NCBI RefSeq assembly: GCF_021462415.1
Contig: NZ_JAKEDS010000001.1
Location: forward strand, 124,001 to 188,000
Reading direction: 5' to 3'
DNA from: Rhodohalobacter sp. 614A
Lineage (GTDB): Bacteria > Bacteroidota > Rhodothermia > Balneolales > Balneolaceae
DNA length: 64,000 nucleotides
Positions 53,930 through 62,570 of this stretch are shown here, in pieces. Position numbers and translations under genes: made by a program. The notes beneath the pieces were generated by a model. That model saw only the letters and a list, made by a program, of their open reading frames with translations, did not search any database and was not told the DNA's origin. Positions within the stretch are counted from its first letter, which is position 1, and every line of letters begins with the position of its first letter.

Positions 53930-55882
53930 CTACTTTTCCGGATTGTCAGAGTCCGTCTTGTTTTTGTCATTATCACTGTGCAAACGTCTCAACAATCTTG
54001 AAGTAATGGTCATATAGTTTTGTTCCGTAATGATACCCACCAGCCGGTTATTCTTTACAACCGGAAGGCACCCGATCCGCTGGCCGTCCATAATATCTAT
54101 CGCTTCCAAAATGGATGCTTCGGGATGAATCGTAATCGGATTTTTGATCATAATTTCTTCCACCGATTTACTTGAAGAGCCTTTGTTATGCAGAATATCA
54201 TTAAACTCCCTGAAAATCATTCGCATGGTTATCAGCCCCACAAGATGCTTGCTGTCGTCCTCGACAGGCACATACCGGATTCGTCTCCATTCAAACAGAT
54301 TCGCTACCAACTCGATGATATCATCCTTCTGAACGGTAAACAGATCGGTCGTCATGAATTCCTCCACCAACAGGCTGGACGGCTGCCACATTTCCATATC
54401 ATCCAGTTTTGCCAGCCCCCATTTATGGGCCGGTTCTCCCTTTTTCTGATTTTTGATCATGGCATTGGTTACGGCCGTCAAAGCCTGCTCACGACTGATA
54501 TCTTTCGTAAGTGAGTTGTATGATTTCACCATCCAATAGCTTCCGGTTTGAGCGGCTTCCGTCCGTTCCTCAATAATATCGAGGTAACTGGTAATATCTC
54601 CCTTATCAACTCCTGCTTTTTCCAATCCTTTTCGGGCGAGTGGCAGCAACTCATTTGTGATGAGATCCACAGCCGTGAACCGCTTGTCATTCACCCACTT
54701 AAATTTCGTATCCAGACCCAGTTTGGATGCCGCAAAGAAATTCATTCGTGCATCATCAAAATCCAGGCTTTCAGTGATATCTTCGTACTCTTCATCCATA
54801 CCGTTTAGCAAACCCAGCCAGAATGAAGCATTTGCAATTTCATCTGTCACAGTTGGACCGGAGGGAAAAATCCTGTTCTCAATTCGTAAATGCGGAACCC
54901 CATTACTGACGCCATAACACGGCCGATTCCACCGGTACACCGTTCCGTTATGAACCTGGAGAGCCATCAGTTTTGGAATTTCTCCCTTATCTAAAATTTC
55001 ATCTACTTCCTCGGTGATGTTCGAACTGAGCATCACGCGATATCGCGCAATATCTTCCTTGTAAATTTCGAGGATACTGTCTTTCAGCCACTCGTTTCCA
55101 AAGGTGACCCGTGGACTGCTTTCCCTCAGGTGATCGCCCACTTTCCGGGTATCCACCGATTGATGGAAAAGTGCAACTCGTGTTTCTGCCCAGAGCCGTT
55201 TCCCAAAGAGGAGAGGCGAATTTACGGCACTTGCCAGAACGGGCCCTGTGATGGCCTGGGCAAGATTATATTTCTTCACAAATTCTTCCGGCGTGACTTG
55301 GATATGAACCTGGAATCCGGTGTTGCAGGCTTCCAGCAAAGGCGTATCAAACCGCATCAAAAGCTCGTCCATTCCCTGAATGCGAAGGTCGTACTCATCA
55401 CCCCGAAGTTTGTTAATCGCTGCACAAAGGGCTTTATATCTCGGCAAAGGCGTAAGATTTTCGATATCGAGATCCGATTTCCGAATGGTTGGAAGAACAC
55501 CTGTTAAAACAATATCGCCGTCAAATTGCCGGATGGTTCGGCGAACTTTATCAAGCTGATGAAGAATATTTTCCTCCATTTTAGAGAGGCATTTACCTTC
55601 AAATGTGAGCGGCTCAAGGTTGGTCTCCAGATTAAACTTTGCAAGCTCTGTTGTGAAATTTTCGTCATTGAGAGCCTCCAACAATTCCATTGAAATAGGA
55701 GCCGGTTTGGCATATTTATCCACAAGGCAAAGCTCCTGTTCCGCCCCGATCCGAATGGTATCCTTCTCAAACAGATCACTTTCCAGCATTCTCTCCATCG
55801 CCCGGATATCCTTCAACAGGTACTTGATAAACTCCTGGGTTTGTTCTCGGTTCTCAGCAAGTTTTACGGTTTCTACACCCAT
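53930..55882 (-). CDS. GCS2-type carboxylate-amine ligase with C-terminal CBS pair (paralog 1)
   Basis: This 650-residue protein has the same layout as its neighbour: GCS2 domain (RIGAEQELCLVDKYAKP, LETNLEPLTFEGKCLSKMEE, AVNSPLLFGKRLWAETRVAL, HLRIENRIFPSGPTVTDEI) and two CBS domains (about 510-635; VEEFMTTDLFTVQKDD, VEEIMIKNPITIHPEASILE, IGCLPVVKNNRLVGIITEQN). It is separated by 16 bp from paralog 2. The pair arose by tandem duplication and both keep the acidic and arginine motifs, so both are probably active, perhaps on different acceptors or as a heteromer. Confidence 0.82.
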   Translation of the reverse strand: MGVETVKLAENREQTQEFIKYLLKDIRAMERMLESDLFEKDTIRIGAEQELCLVDKYAKPAPISMELLEALNDENFTTELAKFNLETNLEPLTFEGKCLSKMEENILHQLDKVRRTIRQFDGDIVLTGVLPTIRKSDLDIENLTPLPRYKALCAAINKLRGDEYDLRIQGMDELLMRFDTPLLEACNTGFQVHIQVTPEEFVKKYNLAQAITGPVLASAVNSPLLFGKRLWAETRVALFHQSVDTRKVGDHLRESSPRVTFGNEWLKDSILEIYKEDIARYRVMLSSNITEEVDEILDKGEIPKLMALQVHNGTVYRWNRPCYGVSNGVPHLRIENRIFPSGPTVTDEIANASFWLGLLNGMDEEYEDITESLDFDDARMNFFAASKLGLDTKFKWVNDKRFTAVDLITNELLPLARKGLEKAGVDKGDITSYLDIIEERTEAAQTGSYWMVKSYNSLTKDISREQALTAVTNAMIKNQKKGEPAHKWGLAKLDDMEMWQPSSLLVEEFMTTDLFTVQKDDIIELVANLFEWRRIRYVPVEDDSKHLVGLITMRMIFREFNDILHNKGSSSKSVEEIMIKNPITIHPEASILEAIDIMDGQRIGCLPVVKNNRLVGIITEQNYMTITSRLLRRLHSDNDKNKTDSDNPEK

Positions 55883-56016
55883 AGGCGATTGGATTCAGAT
55901 ATTGCGATTCGGTACCCGGACTTGTATCAGTTCTATTAATAGCAATTTAACTGAAACGTATCAAACTCGGAAACGGGGATTATTTACCCTTAAAGCTAAT
56001 TTTATCAGAATAAAAC

Positions 56017-56952
56017 TTACTTCTTCTCAAAATAGTGAACACTAAACCGCTTCTTCGAATCCAGCCAGGTTTTTCTGAGGTAGAATTTTTCAGAAATCAG
56101 TTCTTCAAATTCATCAACCGAATATTTGTAGGAGTTTTCTGTGTGAATCATCTCTCCTTTTCTGAAATCAATTTTTTCACCCGAAGCCGAAAGAGTCACT
56201 GACTGATTATCGAGGCTCATCAAATACATTTCCATCCTGCCTTCGGTTTCATTATAGAATGCCCGGTGCCGAAATTTCTCCACCTCAAAGTTCCCTTCCA
56301 ATTCTCTATTGATTCGCCTCAAAAGATTGAGATTAAATTCTGCCGTAATTCCCTTGCTGTCGTTATAGGCTTTATTTAATACATCGGGATCTTTTTTGAG
56401 GTCGACTCCAATCAGCAAGCCTCCGTTTTCCGCAAGAAGATCCGTAGACTGAAACAGAAAATCCCTGGCCTGATCGGGCGTAAAATTCCCAATGGTAGAG
56501 CCGGGGAAAAAAATCACGCGTTTGTTCGCATATCCATTTACTGCTATTTCAAACGGCTTGGTATAATCCGCAGCGATTGGCGTAATTTTCAGATCCGGAA
56601 ATTCACTGCGCAATTTTTCCGCTTCTTCGAATAAGAAATCCCGCGAAATATCTACGGGTACATACCCGGCAATATCATTCAGCTCTTTTAATAACAGTCT
56701 TGTTTTTCTGCTGCTGCCACTTCCAAATTCTATAATCAGACTGTTTGGACCAATGGTTTGGGAAATTTCACCGGAATTCTTCTGAAGGATTTCTAACTCG
56801 GCTTGAGTCAGGTAATACTCGTCAAGGTTAGAAATTTTCTCAAAGAGCCCGGATCCCCGATCGTCATAAAAATACTTACTGGGTAGACTTTTTTGATCTT
56901 TTTTAAGCCCTTCAAGAACATCTTCCTCAAAGGCTGAAACCGTTTTTTCCAT
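56017..56952 (-). CDS. egtD: L-histidine N-alpha-methyltransferase (ergothioneine)
   Basis: The 311-residue protein transfers three methyl groups from SAM to histidine, giving hercynine, the first step of ergothioneine synthesis. IIEFGSGSSRKTRLLL (about 73-88) is the SAM site, YVPVDISRDFL the aspartate loop, and FFPGSTIGNFTPDQAR the EgtD signature (148-163). The length fits EgtD. It lies 46 bp after egtB on the same strand, which makes the assignment firm. Confidence 0.93.
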   Translation of the reverse strand: MEKTVSAFEEDVLEGLKKDQKSLPSKYFYDDRGSGLFEKISNLDEYYLTQAELEILQKNSGEISQTIGPNSLIIEFGSGSSRKTRLLLKELNDIAGYVPVDISRDFLFEEAEKLRSEFPDLKITPIAADYTKPFEIAVNGYANKRVIFFPGSTIGNFTPDQARDFLFQSTDLLAENGGLLIGVDLKKDPDVLNKAYNDSKGITAEFNLNLLRRINRELEGNFEVEKFRHRAFYNETEGRMEMYLMSLDNQSVTLSASGEKIDFRKGEMIHTENSYKYSVDEFEELISEKFYLRKTWLDSKKRFSVHYFEKK

Positions 56953-56998
56953 TCTTTTTATTTTTCTTTCTACTGATGATTTCTCCTGATAAACTTTC

Positions 56999-58303
56999 TC
57001 ATTCGGAATTCACGTCTTTAGCCAAACGAATCCCGGTAAATTGCCAGCGTGCATCCGTATGAAAAAAGTTCCGGTACGTTTTCCTGAAATGTGATTTTGG
57101 CGTGGCACACGAACCTCCCCGAAGAACATACTGGTTCACCATAAATTTTCCATTGTACTCACCAAGTTTTCCGGGAAAGGGTTTAAAGCCCGGATATGGC
57201 GAATAAGAACTTTGGGTCCACTGCCACACATCGCCAAACATCTGTTTCAATCCGTTGTTATCATTTTCTACAGCGGCAGGATGATAATGACCTCCTTCAA
57301 CAAAATGCCCTTCCTTTGGGACCTGTTTCGCTGCAACTTCCCATTCCTGCTCGGTTGGTAAACGGCAGCCCGCCCATCGGGCATAAGCATCCGCTTCAAA
57401 ATAACTAACATGACAAACCGGTTCATTGGGATCCAGTTTTTCTAATCCGCTGAGTGTAAAGTGATACCATTCACCATCGCGCTGCACCCAATAAAGCGGC
57501 CACTCCCATTCTTCTTTCTCGATGGTTGCGAATCCTTCATCCAGCCACCATTTGGGGTTTTGATATCCGCCATCTTCAATAAACTCGATAAACTCTCCAT
57601 TGGTTACCAGCCGGTCGGCCATTTTGAAGTTCTGGATGTAGGTTTTATGAGATGGAAATTCATTGTCAAACCCAAACTCTCCGCCTTTGTGGCCTACAGA
57701 ATAAACGCCTTCCTCAAACTCCATCCAGCGAATTTCTTCAACTGATTCAATCTCAGGTCGCCGGGTTTCTGTATAAATCGGGTAGAGCGGATTCTGGCCC
57801 AGCATATATTTCAGGTCGGTCAGCATTAATTCCTGATGCTGCTGTTCATGATTCAGCCCAACTTCTATAAGCGGAAGCCATTCATCAAATGCATCTTCAG
57901 ACAAACCATCGATAAACTGATGCATTTTTTTGTCGATATACTGTCGATACTCAAACACTTTTTTAACGGTAGGGCGAGATAGGTTTCCTCGCTTATCGCG
58001 GCAGTGCGGATCTCCCGTTTGTACGTAATACGAATTAAAAATATAACTGTATTGCGGGTGCAGAGAATCGAAACCCTCAATTGCTTTGTCCAGAATAAAA
58101 GTCTCAAAAAACCAGCTTGTATGCGCCAGGTGCCACTTTGTCGGGCTTGCGTTTTCCATCGCCTGGATCACAAAATCTTCAATTTCCAGGGGAATTGTGA
58201 GTTTTTCGGTTGCTTCCCTTACTTCATCGTACCTATGCTTGATTTTCTTTTTTTCAAACTCAAATTCTTCAGTAACCTTTGCTTTTCTGGTTAGCGGACT
58301 CAT
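56999..58303 (-). CDS. egtB: Ergothioneine sulfoxide synthase
   Basis: The 434-residue protein joins hercynine to a thiol with O2 at a non-haem iron. A DinB-like N-terminal domain carries WHLAHTSWFFE (H61) and NHEQQHQE (H152, H156) for iron binding, and the C-terminal FGE-sulfatase domain shows VSYFEADAYARWAGCRLPTE, MFGDVWQWTQSSY, RGGSCATPKSHFRKTYRNFF and HTDARWQFTGIRLAK. Whether the thiol is gamma-glutamylcysteine or cysteine cannot be told from these motifs. It starts the leftward run egtB-egtD-ligase-ligase-AstE-like. Confidence 0.93.
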   Translation of the reverse strand: MSPLTRKAKVTEEFEFEKKKIKHRYDEVREATEKLTIPLEIEDFVIQAMENASPTKWHLAHTSWFFETFILDKAIEGFDSLHPQYSYIFNSYYVQTGDPHCRDKRGNLSRPTVKKVFEYRQYIDKKMHQFIDGLSEDAFDEWLPLIEVGLNHEQQHQELMLTDLKYMLGQNPLYPIYTETRRPEIESVEEIRWMEFEEGVYSVGHKGGEFGFDNEFPSHKTYIQNFKMADRLVTNGEFIEFIEDGGYQNPKWWLDEGFATIEKEEWEWPLYWVQRDGEWYHFTLSGLEKLDPNEPVCHVSYFEADAYARWAGCRLPTEQEWEVAAKQVPKEGHFVEGGHYHPAAVENDNNGLKQMFGDVWQWTQSSYSPYPGFKPFPGKLGEYNGKFMVNQYVLRGGSCATPKSHFRKTYRNFFHTDARWQFTGIRLAKDVNSE

Positions 58304-58584
58304 AATATCTCCGGTGTTTATTCTTAATCGTCTACTTTTTAAAATGAAAATAAACGGATCATCATTTCACAATCTATCTCTTGTTGATCTGTTAAACTTC
58401 ATTAATCACAAAATGTTCAAACTTTTCTCTTTACTGCCCTTCTTAAATCTTTTAAATTTTCCTTTAAACATTTACTACGAAGGAACCTTTCGCCATTTGC
58501 AAACATTGTAGGCTTCAGTCCGGTTGGAATATTATGGGTTCGTATTCTGTTCTGGCATTGATTGAACGATAAAAATATCTACAG

Positions 58585-59442
58585 ATGAACGAATCGAATA
58601 AACGCGAAATCGAATCTTTAATTTATCTTTTGGATGACCCCGATCCTGAAGTTCAAACCGGTGTAAAAAAACGCTTCAAAGAACTTGGAGAGCATGCCGT
58701 TCCACTTTTAGACCAGTTTCGGTCGGAATCGGTAAAAGATTCCCAAAAGCAAACCATTAACAACATCATTTATAATATTACGGCAGGAACCGTTATTGAA
58801 GAGTTTGCTGAGATTGTTGAGATGGGAGTCCATGATCGCAAACAACTTGAAGGCGCTCTTTTTACGCTATGCAAATTCGGAAATCCAACGCTCCGGATTG
58901 AAGAGTACAGAAAGAAACTTGACAATTTATCTGCTCAAATCGGGAGTGATATTGCCTATACGCCCTCTATCAGCGAAAAAATGCAGATCATGCTGCAATT
59001 TGTTTTTCGCGATTTGCGGTTCCGGGGCGATTCCAAGGATTATCACAATCCGGATAATGCCTATCTCGATCGGGTAATTGACCGCCGAAAGGGGCTCCCG
59101 ATTATGCTGAGTTGTGTGGTAATGCTTTTGGCACACCGGCTTGATTTACCTTTTTATGGTGTGAACATGCCGATTCACTTTATGTTGATGTATGAGACAC
59201 ATAACCAGGAAATCCTGATTGATCCATTCGATGGCGGCACACTTGTTTCGTATAATCAATGCTGCTATTTCCTTAAGAAAAATGGGATCAATCCTAAACC
59301 GGAACACCTTCAGAAAGCGGACGAAGCCGATATTTTAATTCGCTGTATCCGTAATCTGATTCACAGTTATGCCAAAGTGCAGGATGAAAAACGTGTGGCC
59401 GACCTCCGCAGGCTGCTTCAAATAGCAGAATTGAAAAGGTAA
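58585..59442 (+). CDS. SirB1-type transglutaminase-fold protein
   Basis: The 285-residue protein has an N-terminal HEAT-like part (LIYLLDDPDPEVQTGVKKRF) and a SirB1 transglutaminase-like domain: MQIMLQFVFRDLRFRGDSKD, PDNAYLDRVIDRRKGLPIML with SCVVMLLAHRLDLPFYGVNM, and PIHFMLMY with LIDPFDGG. The catalytic Cys sits in LSCVV and the His in PIHF, in keeping with the fold. The biological role is unknown. It faces egtB divergently across 281 bp without recognisable regulatory sites, and converges on the gamma-glutamyltransferase gene. Confidence 0.8.
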   Translation: MNESNKREIESLIYLLDDPDPEVQTGVKKRFKELGEHAVPLLDQFRSESVKDSQKQTINNIIYNITAGTVIEEFAEIVEMGVHDRKQLEGALFTLCKFGNPTLRIEEYRKKLDNLSAQIGSDIAYTPSISEKMQIMLQFVFRDLRFRGDSKDYHNPDNAYLDRVIDRRKGLPIMLSCVVMLLAHRLDLPFYGVNMPIHFMLMYETHNQEILIDPFDGGTLVSYNQCCYFLKKNGINPKPEHLQKADEADILIRCIRNLIHSYAKVQDEKRVADLRRLLQIAELKR

Positions 59443-59466
59443 AACAAAAGCACTCATTAGGACACT

Positions 59467-61008
59467 TTACACAATAATTGAAGTCCCACCCCGTCTTGGA
59501 TCTCCAAAACCTGTAAAGTTCCCATCCTTTCCCGAAACGGCATGAACCCCGCCGAAAAACAGATTCCCTTTCTCCCAGATTTTATGATGAGGATATTTCT
59601 TTTTCAAAGACTCGGCAACCCCGGTTGCAAACCCTGTTTCTATATTTAGAAAATCATTCTCAAAATGAATTCGCGGGGCTTCAATCGCTTCGGCCAAACT
59701 CATATCATTATCCAACAAGTTTAACAAAACCTGGAGAATGGCCGTCCGAATCCGGTTCGATCCACCCGACCCCAGCACAACTTTTGTTCCATCAGCATGA
59801 CGCAAAATGGCCGGCGCCATCATGGAACTGATTCTTTGATTTTCAGGCCAATTGTAAAATCCGTGGGGATTGAGATCCTCTTCGCCAAGCATATTGTTTA
59901 ACATGACTCCGGTTCCGGGAATCATCACGCCACTGCCTGAACCATTGCTTGTTGTAAGGCTCGCCATGTTTCCTTTTGAATCCATCACACTAATTTGAGT
60001 CGTTCCGCGCGAAGCTTGCATTCTGTCTTTTATCTGGTTTTTGTACATCTCCAGAAACGGGTCATGCAATAATCCATCGATCTCTTGTGAATCCCGGTTT
60101 TCGATAAGATTTTCAATCCTTGCCCGGTTTGTCAGCTCCTGAACATACACGAGCAAATCCGGATTTGTTCGGATGGATTCCTTCTCCAACGTTTCCATCA
60201 GTTTTAAGGCAAATGCAATTAATAATCCTCCCGAGCTTGGCGGCGGATTAATGGCCAACGATGCATCACGATATCTAAGATGAAGCGGATTCCGCATCAC
60301 TACATCGTAATTCCCAAGGTCTTCTTGAGTGAGGTGTCCTCCCTCTTCTCTGCAAAGTTTGCAGATCTTTTTTGCAACTTCCCCTTCATAAAAAAAAGAG
60401 TCTCCTTCCTGAGCAAGTTGTCCAATAAATTCTGCTAAATACGGCTGCTTCAACCATTCACCTTTCCGTATGAGCGACTCTTTATTTTCATGGCTTCGGA
60501 AAATGCTGGCGGCTTCGTCATTCGAAAAATAAATGGGTTCTGTTATTTCAAGAGCGCCGGCCTGGAACGCATTCATCTCGATTCCATTTCTTGCCAGCTC
60601 AACAGCGTGCTCTGCAAGTCTGGAAAACGGCATGGTACAAAGATCTTCATGAATCCTGAAAAGTCCCTTAACCGTTCCGGGAGTAGCGGCTGAACCCGGA
60701 CCGATATGAAATTCCTGGACCGCATATCCAAAATCTGCAGCAATAGGAAAAAAGTTCAGTCCAGATTTTTCTTTGATTTTTTTAGGAGTCTGAACGAAGA
60801 AATCATAAGCCGTTTGATTGCCGTCTGCCGTTTCAGCCAATAAAAATCCGCCGCCGGCAAAAGAAGCGAGAACCGGCTCTGCCACACAAGCGGTCAGATG
60901 CGCAGCGACAACTGCATCAAATGCATTTCCGCCATCTTCTAAAATTTGTGCTGCCGCTTCTGCCGTGGCTTGATGCCCTGCCGAAACCGCTCCTTTATGC
61001 TGATTCAT
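59467..61008 (-). CDS. ggt: Gamma-glutamyltransferase without a signal peptide
   Basis: This 513-residue protein is an Ntn hydrolase of the GGT family that cleaves or transfers gamma-glutamyl groups. The proenzyme start QATAEAAAQILEDGGNAFDA is followed by the nucleophile Thr336 in RGTTQISVMDSKGNMASLTT, SGVMIPGTGVMLNNMLGEED, and the glutamate-binding RISSMMAPAIL and LGSGGSNRIRTAIL. Most bacterial GGTs are periplasmic, but this one lacks a signal peptide or lipobox. A cytoplasmic GGT close to egtB-egtD could remove the gamma-glutamyl group from the ergothioneine intermediate, though that is speculative. Confidence 0.87.
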   Translation of the reverse strand: MNQHKGAVSAGHQATAEAAAQILEDGGNAFDAVVAAHLTACVAEPVLASFAGGGFLLAETADGNQTAYDFFVQTPKKIKEKSGLNFFPIAADFGYAVQEFHIGPGSAATPGTVKGLFRIHEDLCTMPFSRLAEHAVELARNGIEMNAFQAGALEITEPIYFSNDEAASIFRSHENKESLIRKGEWLKQPYLAEFIGQLAQEGDSFFYEGEVAKKICKLCREEGGHLTQEDLGNYDVVMRNPLHLRYRDASLAINPPPSSGGLLIAFALKLMETLEKESIRTNPDLLVYVQELTNRARIENLIENRDSQEIDGLLHDPFLEMYKNQIKDRMQASRGTTQISVMDSKGNMASLTTSNGSGSGVMIPGTGVMLNNMLGEEDLNPHGFYNWPENQRISSMMAPAILRHADGTKVVLGSGGSNRIRTAILQVLLNLLDNDMSLAEAIEAPRIHFENDFLNIETGFATGVAESLKKKYPHHKIWEKGNLFFGGVHAVSGKDGNFTGFGDPRRGGTSIIV

Positions 61009-61034
61009 TTACTGGTTTGTTCACAATTATAAAG

Positions 61035-62258
61035 TCAGCTCGCCAAGAAAGCACCTGCTTTATCAAAAACCCGGTTGAAGGCATTATTTATTTTTTGGGG
61101 TTCCTTATGGTCCACCGGGAACGGGTTTTCATGAATATATTTATAATCGAAATCCATCTCATCCACTGGAATGTTAATATTTCTAAAAGCCCCTTGAAGT
61201 GTATTGACCACCTCAAAAGAAGGAATAACGGTATCCTGTTTCAGGGGAATGGCATACACCTGGTCCTCTATTTTTTTAAACTGTGCTTCCCGAAAATCGC
61301 GCATTTTTTGGTATTCCAGCATGGAATGGAAAATCTTTCCTTCAAAATGATCTTCTTTGATGTAGTGACGAAGATGAGCATCTCTGCTCAAAAAACTATC
61401 AAAATGTTCTACCAGATATGAATAAAGAGCTACACTAGCTTCGCTGTCTAATATAAATTTTGATACCGGAGACAGTCGGTTAAAAACCGTGCCGCTGCAA
61501 AAAAGACAGACTTTTGAATCACTGAAGTAATTTTGATAATTGGAGAGTTTAAGAATCTCAGCCAAAAGCCCACCGATTGAAAAAGCAAAAATATCGAATG
61601 TGGCATTCTTGTCAATCAGGGAATGCTCGCCTCTTTTGCACTCCTCCATAAACTGAATCACATCAAAATAGGTTTGCAACCCCGACCAGATAAATCGCTG
61701 TGGCATTGACTGCAATCGCATACTGATGGCCACATTGGATAACGTAGATTTTAAAATGTTGGGAAACCTTTTTTTCCTCTTCTCACACAGTTGATACATC
61801 TTCCGGAGATTACTCCAGTGCTCTGGGGCGCGTTGCATATGAAATGCAATTGGGAAAAAGACAACTGCGCTTCCGGTTCTTTCACAAACGGCTTGTCCCC
61901 AGGATAAATATTTATCCCAATTCTTTTCGTTAAATCCATGGAAGAGAAAAGTGACTTTAGAGATGGGGCCGGAGTTCTTCGGTTTAAGAATGAAATAGGC
62001 AAAGTCCCGATTTTCCTCAACTAAAAAGTCTTCCTGATGTACGTCATCCTGTATCGTCCCTACATCGTTGTAATAATTGAAGATATGATCAAAATCCTTG
62101 TTATGCTGTTCGCAATGGTATTCCCGGTTGCCGGGCAGCAAATCATAATACCCGGATTGAAACCAAAGTTTGTGAATGGAATAATTTTCGTATTCGGTTT
62201 CTGAATCAACAGAAGAGAACACTTTCCGAAGTTGGTTATACGATTCAATATAATTCAT
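61035..62258 (-). CDS. Alpha/beta-hydrolase-fold protein (DUF6051-like)
   Basis: The frame reaches to 62324, but the Met at 62258 (MNYIESYNQLRK) is more sensible. The roughly 407-residue product has VTFLFHGFNEKNWDKYLSWG as an oxyanion-type loop, the nucleophile elbow FAFSIGGLLAEIL (GxSxG replaced by A-F-S-I-G-G) and VYAIPLKQDTVIP holding a candidate acid, with a late His in FPVDHKE. I recognise it as a hydrolase of the DUF6051 type; the substrate is unknown. It is monocistronic and divergent from the oxidoreductase gene. Confidence 0.65.
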   Translation of the reverse strand: MNYIESYNQLRKVFSSVDSETEYENYSIHKLWFQSGYYDLLPGNREYHCEQHNKDFDHIFNYYNDVGTIQDDVHQEDFLVEENRDFAYFILKPKNSGPISKVTFLFHGFNEKNWDKYLSWGQAVCERTGSAVVFFPIAFHMQRAPEHWSNLRKMYQLCEKRKKRFPNILKSTLSNVAISMRLQSMPQRFIWSGLQTYFDVIQFMEECKRGEHSLIDKNATFDIFAFSIGGLLAEILKLSNYQNYFSDSKVCLFCSGTVFNRLSPVSKFILDSEASVALYSYLVEHFDSFLSRDAHLRHYIKEDHFEGKIFHSMLEYQKMRDFREAQFKKIEDQVYAIPLKQDTVIPSFEVVNTLQGAFRNINIPVDEMDFDYKYIHENPFPVDHKEPQKINNAFNRVFDKAGAFLAS

Positions 62259-62570
62259 AACAGATACTTCAACATCAATTGAGGAAAAGTAAGGAATCTT
62301 GATGAATGCTTTGTAAATCAGCAATCAGAATGATTTCAAGAAGCAAACTCTATCTACGAATTAAACAAGTAGTGAGTATGAAGGCCGGCCCGTTTCCTGT
62401 TTAATGGGCGATATTTATATACCTCAGACAATCACAAAAGGCTTTTTCAATGATATTTCTTTTTGCGTTTTTCTATTGTTACAATTTGCAAAAATAATGC
62501 TCTGTTTCTGGTCTCTTTACAAATAATAAATTATAATAATCCAGTTTGAATAGGAATAAAAACACATGTT

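Noticed and set aside
60290-60320. Another CACTACAT match near 60.3 kb
   Set aside because: It lies inside the gamma-glutamyltransferase coding sequence and lacks the second half of the palindrome, so it is not counted as a fourth regulator site.
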